A DNA stretch of 57,119 bases, taken from contig NZ_SOFE01000010.1 of NCBI RefSeq assembly GCF_004402405.1, positions 2,684 through 59,802 of the forward strand, given 5' to 3'. Shown piece after piece: positions 52,816-57,119 of this stretch (the first letter of the stretch is position 1; every line of letters begins with the position of its first letter). Under the pieces are notes generated by a model, which saw only the letters and a program-made list of their open reading frames with translations, had not been told where the DNA came from and did no database searches. The DNA is from Cryobacterium levicorallinum. Its GTDB lineage: Bacteria; Actinomycetota; Actinomycetes; Actinomycetales; Microbacteriaceae. The position numbers and the translations under genes were made by a program.

Positions 52816-52844
52816 GCAGCATCCGCTGTCAAACGGATGCCTGC
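52816..52844 (+). terminator. Hairpin after thrE built from inverted GCATCCG words
   Basis: GCAGCATCCG (52816-52825) pairs with CGGATGC-TGC (52834-52844, one bulged base). It lies about 10 bp after the stop and the tail is only weakly T-rich, so termination is uncertain. Confidence 0.45.
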
Positions 52845-52845
52845 G

Positions 52846-53088
52846 TCAATTGGGAACGTCCGCCTCGCCGGCGTCGACGGCGTCTTCCTCGACGAAACGA
52901 TACGGGATGGGCTCGTCGGTCTCACGGCCGCGCTTATAAGTGCGGGTGATCGTTTCGGTGTCCTCAACCGCTTCGAGCACCAGGACGTCCTGATACTCAC
53001 CGTCGATGTATTCCAATTCGACCTCGGTTCCGGCTGCAATCGGGTTGGGTCCAAACAGAACTGCCCGGTAGGTGGCGCTGTGGCTCAT
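52846..53088 (-). CDS. Conserved-looking small protein of unknown function
   Basis: An 80-residue acidic protein beginning SHSATYRAVLFGPNPIAAGT. It has several predicted strands (EVELEYIDGEYQDVLVLEAV) and an acidic tail. I do not recognise a family. The ATG at 53088 has AAGG eight bases upstream, better than the in-frame ATG at 53133. It is transcribed alone, convergent with thrE. Confidence 0.65.
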   Translation of the reverse strand: MSHSATYRAVLFGPNPIAAGTEVELEYIDGEYQDVLVLEAVEDTETITRTYKRGRETDEPIPYRFVEEDAVDAGEADVPN

Positions 53089-53277
53089 GACATGACCTTT
53101 CGACGGAGAGCGGGTTCGTTGCAGCGACAGCATACGACAGACCGGCAGCCGTGCACAGGGCTCCGACCAGGTCTGGCGATTTGCGGTAGCGCGGTCGGCT
53201 GCGGAGATGACGGATGCCGCAAACCCGCGTATTCTCGAGGAGACGGAGCCCCACGGCTCGGCGCGAAGGAGTACACA

Positions 53278-53400
53278 ATGGCTGACAAATCACCGAAAAA
53301 GGACGCAACCAAGAAGGTTGCCGACAAGTCCCTCAAGGAAAAGAGGGCCGACAAGAAGGCGAAGTCTGAAGAGACCGCTTCTCGGGCCCGCAAGAGCTAG
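53278..53400 (+). CDS. Small lysine-rich basic protein (40 residues)
   Basis: ADKSPKKDATKKVADKSLKE begins a 40-residue protein that is about one-third lysine and has no hydrophobic core. The AAGGAG ribosome binding site seven to eight bases before the ATG is excellent, and a strong terminator lies about 80 bp downstream, so it is a real short gene. Nucleic-acid binding or a disordered stress role is plausible, but unknown. Confidence 0.75.
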   Translation: MADKSPKKDATKKVADKSLKEKRADKKAKSEETASRARKS

Positions 53401-53478
53401 ATTCTGCATCTTCTCGGTGCTGTGGGTTCTCCGCCCCTGGTACCACGCGCTGCATCTGGCGCAGTATTAGCAAGCACG

Positions 53479-53512
53479 GGTGCCGCCACGATCGTGGCGG
53501 CACCTTTCTTTC
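53479..53512 (+). terminator. Intrinsic terminator
   Basis: The stem GGTGCCGCCAC and its complement, around a GATC centre (53479-53504, perfectly palindromic), are followed by TTTCTTTC. It ends the transcript of the small basic protein gene. Confidence 0.9.
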
Positions 53513-53553
53513 GTCGGCGTGACCGACAACATCCGCTTGTGAAAGGACCAGCC

Positions 53554-54423
53554 ATGACCCTGCCCACCGAAGACACCCGAGTGCTCTACCCGAGCGGCGC
53601 CGTCGACGCGCGGGCGTCCGTGCTGCACTCCGAGCGGTTGGCGGATGGACGCTCAGCCGTACTGCTCGATGCGACCTGCGTGCATCCGGTCGATGCCGGC
53701 TGGCCCGACCAGGGACCCGACCAGGCCTTGCTGCACCACGGCGCCGCGTTCTGGCCGGTCGAGGACTGCATCGTCGGAGCCACCGACGGGTCCGAGCTGT
53801 ATATCGGTGCGGACATTCCGGTGGCCAAGGGCACCCCGGGCTGGGCCTTCGTCGTGGTGCACGTCGTCGACGCGGCCGGGCTTTCAGCCGGCGACACCGT
53901 CACGGTCGAGGTTGACGAGGGCCTGCGCGACGCCACGAGCGCCGGCCACACCGCGTGTCATTTGGCCTCCCTCGCCCTGAACGACGCTCTCGCCGACCGG
54001 TGGAAAAAAGAGGTACGCGCCGACGCGCTCGGCCACCCCGACTTCGACGGGCTCGCCATCGACGAATCATTGATCGGTCAGAACGCTTCGGTCGACACCT
54101 ACCGGCTCGGCAAATCGCTGCGCAAGAAGGGCTTCTCGGTCGATGGCTTCGCCGAGTCGCTCGCGGCGATCGAAGCGACCATTAACGCGACCCTTCTCGC
54201 GTGGACCATGACGGATGCCGCGGTACGCATCGACCAGGGAGGCGACCGGTTGACGGACCGCCGCTACTGGGTGTGCGAACTGCCCGGCGCGACCGTGCGC
54301 ATCCCCTGCGGCGGCACCCATGTCGCATCGCTCGGCACACTCGGCGTTGTGACCGTGACGCTCGGCCTGCACGACCTGGACGGCACCGACGTGCTCACCA
54401 TGAACACCTCCGCCGCGCGCTAG
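53554..54423 (+). CDS. Alanyl-tRNA editing hydrolase (AlaX-like, SAD domain)
   Basis: A 289-residue metal-dependent hydrolase related to the editing domain of AlaRS. The zinc ligands are visible as H-x3-H in SAGHTACHLASLAL and C-x3-H in IPCGGTHVASL. Residues 20-120 carry a beta-rich AlaX-II-type N-terminal domain. It should clear serine or glycine from mis-charged tRNA-Ala. The start at 53554 has AAAGGA upstream; the longer frame to 53422 covers the terminator and is rejected. It is monocistronic. Confidence 0.85.
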   Translation: MTLPTEDTRVLYPSGAVDARASVLHSERLADGRSAVLLDATCVHPVDAGWPDQGPDQALLHHGAAFWPVEDCIVGATDGSELYIGADIPVAKGTPGWAFVVVHVVDAAGLSAGDTVTVEVDEGLRDATSAGHTACHLASLALNDALADRWKKEVRADALGHPDFDGLAIDESLIGQNASVDTYRLGKSLRKKGFSVDGFAESLAAIEATINATLLAWTMTDAAVRIDQGGDRLTDRRYWVCELPGATVRIPCGGTHVASLGTLGVVTVTLGLHDLDGTDVLTMNTSAAR

Positions 54424-54559
54424 TTTTCGCGCATCCGGGGCAATTTGCGGACACAATCGGGATATCCATTAGGCACATTGCACGGTTAATCTGCGAGAGA
54501 TTGCGCATTTCCACTCTCAGGCGCAGAATTCAGGGGTACCCGGTCAGAGAGGACCAGCC

Positions 54560-55783
54560 ATGAGCACCGTCGTTGAGAGTCCGAAGATCGGCGATACCGA
54601 AGTGGATGCGCCCAGCCCCGAGTTTTACACCGGCCCCACCACCGATTTCTTCTCCTACCAGGACTTCCTCACCGTGGACGAGCAGAATCTGGTAGCCACA
54701 GCCCGTGCGGTGTTCGAACGCGAGATTCGACCCGTCGTCGCCGAGCACTGGAACAACGAGACGTTCCCGTTCGAAATCATCCCCGCCCTTTCCACCCTGA
54801 ACCTCGTCGACCTGTGTGCGCGCGGCGACAATTTCTTACTCCACGGGTTCATGACCGTCGAGCTTGCCCGCGTCGATGCGTCCATTTCGACCTTTGTCGG
54901 CGTGCACAGCGGCCTGTTCGCAGCGGCGATCGCCCAGCTCGGCACCGATGACCAGCGCGACCGGTTCCTGGCCGACGCCATTTCCCTGCGCAAGATCGGC
55001 GCGTTCGCGCTCACCGAACCGGACCACGGCTCCGATGTCTCACGCAATATGGAGACAACCGCCACCCGCACCGGCGACTCCTGGACACTGAACGGCGTCA
55101 AACGCTGGATCGGCAGCGGAACCTTCGCGGCCAATGTGCTGGTCTGGGCGCGCGACACCGCCGACGACCAGATCAAGGGCTTCATCGTCGACGCGACCCT
55201 GGCCGGGTTCACTGCCGAGAAGATCGAAAACAAGATAGCCCTGCGCATTGTGCAGAACGCCACGATCACCCTGCGGAACGTCGTGGTCGCCGAACGCGAC
55301 CGGCTGCCCGGTGCCACGAGCTTTCGCGATACCAACCGGCTGCTCACCAATTCGCGGGTCTGGGTCGGCTGGCAGTCCGTGGGCCTGCAATTCGCCGCCT
55401 ACGACTATGCGCTGCGCTACGCGCTTGAACGCCGGCAGTTCGGCCAGCCGATCGCGTCGTTCCAGCTCGTGCAGGAGAAGCTGGTGCGCATTCTCGAGAA
55501 TGCGACCATGTCGCTCGGCCTGATGGTGCGCATCGCCCAGCTGCAGCAGGCCGGAACGCTGCGGCCGGAGCACGCCGCGATGGCCAAGGCCTCCGCCAGC
55601 GCGCGCATGCGCGAATCCGTGGCACTGGGTCGTTCGGTGTTCGGCGGCAACGGCATCTCCACCTCCTGGGGCATAGCCCGCGTCTTCGCCGACGCCGAAG
55701 CCCTCTACACCTACGAGGGCAGCTACGAGGTCAACACCCTCGTCGTCGGCCGCGCGATCACCGGTATCTCCGCGTTCCAGTAG
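54560..55783 (+). CDS. Acyl-CoA dehydrogenase, glutaryl-CoA dehydrogenase-like
   Basis: A 407-residue flavoenzyme that oxidises an acyl-CoA and passes electrons to ETF. It has FALTEPDHGSDVSRNMETTA and LNGVKRWIGSG for FAD and substrate, RRQFGQPIASFQLVQEKLV, and VFGGNGISTSWGIARVFADA. The catalytic glutamate is in YTYEGSYEVNTLVVGRAITG, the position used by glutaryl-CoA and isobutyryl-CoA type enzymes. AGAGGA nine bases upstream supports the start. The 136-bp upstream region holds TTGCGG (54443) and other promoter-like words but no clear pair. Confidence 0.92.
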   Translation: MSTVVESPKIGDTEVDAPSPEFYTGPTTDFFSYQDFLTVDEQNLVATARAVFEREIRPVVAEHWNNETFPFEIIPALSTLNLVDLCARGDNFLLHGFMTVELARVDASISTFVGVHSGLFAAAIAQLGTDDQRDRFLADAISLRKIGAFALTEPDHGSDVSRNMETTATRTGDSWTLNGVKRWIGSGTFAANVLVWARDTADDQIKGFIVDATLAGFTAEKIENKIALRIVQNATITLRNVVVAERDRLPGATSFRDTNRLLTNSRVWVGWQSVGLQFAAYDYALRYALERRQFGQPIASFQLVQEKLVRILENATMSLGLMVRIAQLQQAGTLRPEHAAMAKASASARMRESVALGRSVFGGNGISTSWGIARVFADAEALYTYEGSYEVNTLVVGRAITGISAFQ

Positions 55784-55831
55784 CTGCTGGTTCGTCAGGC
55801 GGATGCCCGCGGCCGCCTCACGAGGCCGCCC

Positions 55832-55956
55832 CAGGCATCCGCTCACCGAGGCGTGAGTTTCGCGACCCCGGGCGCACCGAGCCGTGAGTTTGGACACGAT
55901 GTGTTGCCATTTTCGGGCTGAGACTCACGGGTCGATGACCGAAACTCACGGCTCGG
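55832..55956. repeat. Family A intergenic palindromic repeat, copy 2 (full form)
   Basis: Two direct units, GAGGCGTGAGTTTC (55848-55861) and GAGCCGTGAGTTTG (55879-55892), are followed by two inverted units, AGACTCACGGGTCG (55921-55934) and GAAACTCACGGCTCGG (55941-55956). The whole can fold into nested hairpins. The context GGCATCCGCTCACC precedes it. It occupies most of the gap between the acyl-CoA dehydrogenase gene and the next gene. Confidence 0.9.
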
Positions 55957-56104
55957 CAACGCGCCCGCGTGGCCTGTCAGGCCACACCGAAAAACCCGGC
56001 CGCCGCATCCGCTCGCCAGGCTGATCCGGGCCACGGCCGGGCCGATCGTGGTTTGCCTGTGCATAACTAATATGTGCAATCGTGATTGGCGTCATGATCG
56101 CTGC

Positions 56105-56929
56105 ATGCCCATCACACCTGAACGTGCAGCCCTGTCGTTTCGTCGTTTGCGGGCGGAGCGCGAGCATCCGGCGTCGACTTTCGACCTCGCCAGAGCATAT
56201 TCCAAGCGGATGCCCGCCACCCACGTCTTCAGCCACTCGACGGCGGCTGTGATTCACGGGATCTGGTTGCCCAGCCGACTTGAAGGCGACCGCCGACTGC
56301 ACGTCTCGGTGCCACCGGGGGTGCGGGCACCGCAGGTTGTGGGCATCATCGGGCACGAGCGGGTGGATGGCACGATGCAGCGGGTGTACGGATTCCCGGT
56401 GACCAGTTTGATCCAGACGTGGATCGACCTCAGCCCCCTGCTTCCCCGGATTGAGCTCGTGGCCGCTGCGGATTTTCTCTGCAGCGGCCGCAATCCGTGG
56501 CACACGCCCGACGAGCTTCGCGCGGTCGCTGCGGCCCTGATCGGGAGACGCGGGTGTCGTGCCCTGCGGAAGGCTGCCGCTCTTGCTCGGGCGGCGGTCG
56601 ACTCTCCGCAGGAGACCAGGACTCGCCTCTTCTTGGTGGATGCGGGTATTCCAGAACCAGTCGTCAACTTCGAGATCCTCGACGCACGTGGCGTCTTCGT
56701 AGCCCGGGTCGATCTGGCGTGGCCGCGCTTCAAAGTCTGCGTCGAATACGAGGGCGACGGACACCGGAGTAACCAGAGGCAATTCCGCGTCGATATCACC
56801 CGCCGCGAGCGGGTCGAGGATCAGAAATGGCGCATGGTGCGCATCACCGACGACGACCTGAAGACTGGTGGCCAGGAACTTCTGCGCCGGGTGCGGGCCG
56901 CCCTGGTCGAACGGGGCGCGCGCTGGTAG
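56105..56929 (+). CDS. DUF559-type (PD-(D/E)XK) endonuclease-like protein
   Basis: A 274-residue protein. The N-terminal ~170 residues are helix-rich and resemble AbiEi-like actinobacterial proteins (HSTAAVIHGIWLPSR, GFPVTSLIQTWIDL). The C-terminal Vsr/DUF559 nuclease fold has SPQETRTRLFLVDAG (E), FVARVDLAWP (D), KVCVEYEGDGH (E-x-E) and VEDQKWRMVRITDDDL. All core acidic residues are present. It is probably a DNA endonuclease; its biological role is unknown, with defence or repair both possible. The start is ATG 56105, with no strong ribosome binding site; an earlier ATG at 56048 adds 19 unlikely residues. Confidence 0.78.
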   Translation: MPITPERAALSFRRLRAEREHPASTFDLARAYSKRMPATHVFSHSTAAVIHGIWLPSRLEGDRRLHVSVPPGVRAPQVVGIIGHERVDGTMQRVYGFPVTSLIQTWIDLSPLLPRIELVAAADFLCSGRNPWHTPDELRAVAAALIGRRGCRALRKAAALARAAVDSPQETRTRLFLVDAGIPEPVVNFEILDARGVFVARVDLAWPRFKVCVEYEGDGHRSNQRQFRVDITRRERVEDQKWRMVRITDDDLKTGGQELLRRVRAALVERGARW

Positions 56930-56938
56930 GTGGGTCGG

Positions 56939-57015
56939 GCCATCCGCTCGCCGAGCCGTGAGTTTCCGGTTTCGCCGCTCACCGAGCCGTGAGTTTCAGG
57001 CCATTTCGAGCGGGC
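56939..57015. repeat. Family A intergenic palindromic repeat, copy 3 (truncated)
   Basis: Two direct units, GAGCCGTGAGTTTC at 56953-56966 and at 56984-56997, follow the shared context GGCCATCCGCTCGCC. The text then follows copy 1 (AGGCCATTT) but loses the inverted arm where the transposase gene begins. Confidence 0.85.
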
Positions 57016-57027
57016 AAAGTCAAGTGG

Positions 57028-57119
57028 TCAGGGCAACGCGGGGGTTTTTGCTTCGAGAAGTAGCTGGTTGAGGCGGTAGGCGGGGGTTTCGAGGTTGAGG
57101 GTGGGGCGTGGGCGGCGGT
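57028..57119 (-). CDS. IS30-type transposase, C-terminal fragment (runs off window)
   Basis: Read on the minus strand, the window edge encodes a frame ending RPRPTLNLETPAYRLN and about 12 more residues before a TGA at 57028-57030. The R-P-R-x-T-L-x-x-x-T-P-A-x-x-L pattern is the C-terminal signature of IS30-family DDE transposases. Only about 30 residues are visible, so intactness and the IS ends cannot be judged. Confidence 0.7.
   Translation of the reverse strand, partial: RRPRPTLNLETPAYRLNQLLLEAKTPALP

Noticed and set aside
53252..53262. CACGGCTCGGC near the small basic gene as a family A repeat
   Set aside because: Only 11 bases match and the TGAGTTT part is missing, so chance is likely.
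1..57119. tRNA, rRNA, CRISPR array, prophage or integrase
   Set aside because: Looked for cloverleaf-like sequences, regularly spaced repeats and phage genes; none was seen.

Overview
The window looks like a chromosomal segment of a high-GC actinobacterium, most likely of the Microbacteriaceae (inference from gene content and style; no 16S or marker search was possible). Supporting features are an acyl-CoA carboxylase with a separate epsilon subunit, polyprenol-phosphate-mannose chemistry, many GTG starts, many genes whose start codon sits 5-8 nt behind a TANNNT hexamer (leaderless style), and a very frequent word GCATCCG/CGGATGC.

Positions 1-23,000 are an envelope polysaccharide locus. It carries a nucleotide-sugar dehydrogenase, an O-antigen ligase/polymerase-like protein, two tandem GT4 paralogues, an OafA-type acyltransferase, a GT2-GT4 fusion, a secreted repeat protein with a lysozyme-like N-terminus, a Wzm/Wzt (TagGH) ABC exporter, a WbbL-like GT2, a GT-C mannosyltransferase with a polyprenol-phosphate mannose synthase, the complete dTDP-rhamnose set rmlA, rmlC, rmlB, rmlD, another GT4 and a GtrA flippase-like protein. 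Together these could make, decorate and export a rhamnose-containing polymer. The LCP protein at 23489-24847 could attach it to the wall. A vapBC toxin-antitoxin pair (22655-23310) marks the border.

Positions 23,489-46,980 follow an order that I recall from Mycobacterium tuberculosis (LCP, purE, purK, GtrA, PH-domain protein, birA, accD, accE, maf, accA3, lpdA, purine nucleoside phosphorylase, phosphomannomutase, add), so this is ancestral actinobacterial backbone. Lineage-specific insertions stand out: a three-gene sensor system plus rRNA methyltransferase and a candidate structured small RNA between accE and maf, and an orphan PTS EIIA/EIIB pair beside add, bracketed by two copies of a 71-bp repeat.

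Positions 47,000-57,119 hold general metabolism: an SDR, an alpha/beta hydrolase, a stress-type coiled-coil protein, a DUF4349 lipoprotein, two acyl-CoA dehydrogenase-like proteins, a ThrE exporter, an alanyl-tRNA editing hydrolase, a DUF559-type endonuclease and, at the right edge, the C-terminus of an IS30-type transposase.

The most interesting unexplained features are non-coding: two families of intergenic palindromic repeats (family A, built from GAGCCGTGAGTTTC units, three loci; family B, starting GGGCCCACCTT, three loci), a 19-bp perfect inverted repeat between birA and accD, the candidate ~205-nt RNA at 30795-31001, and the GCATCCG word that is common after about 20 kb but nearly absent from the polysaccharide locus. 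No tRNA, rRNA, CRISPR array or prophage was seen. All counts and alignments were done by eye.
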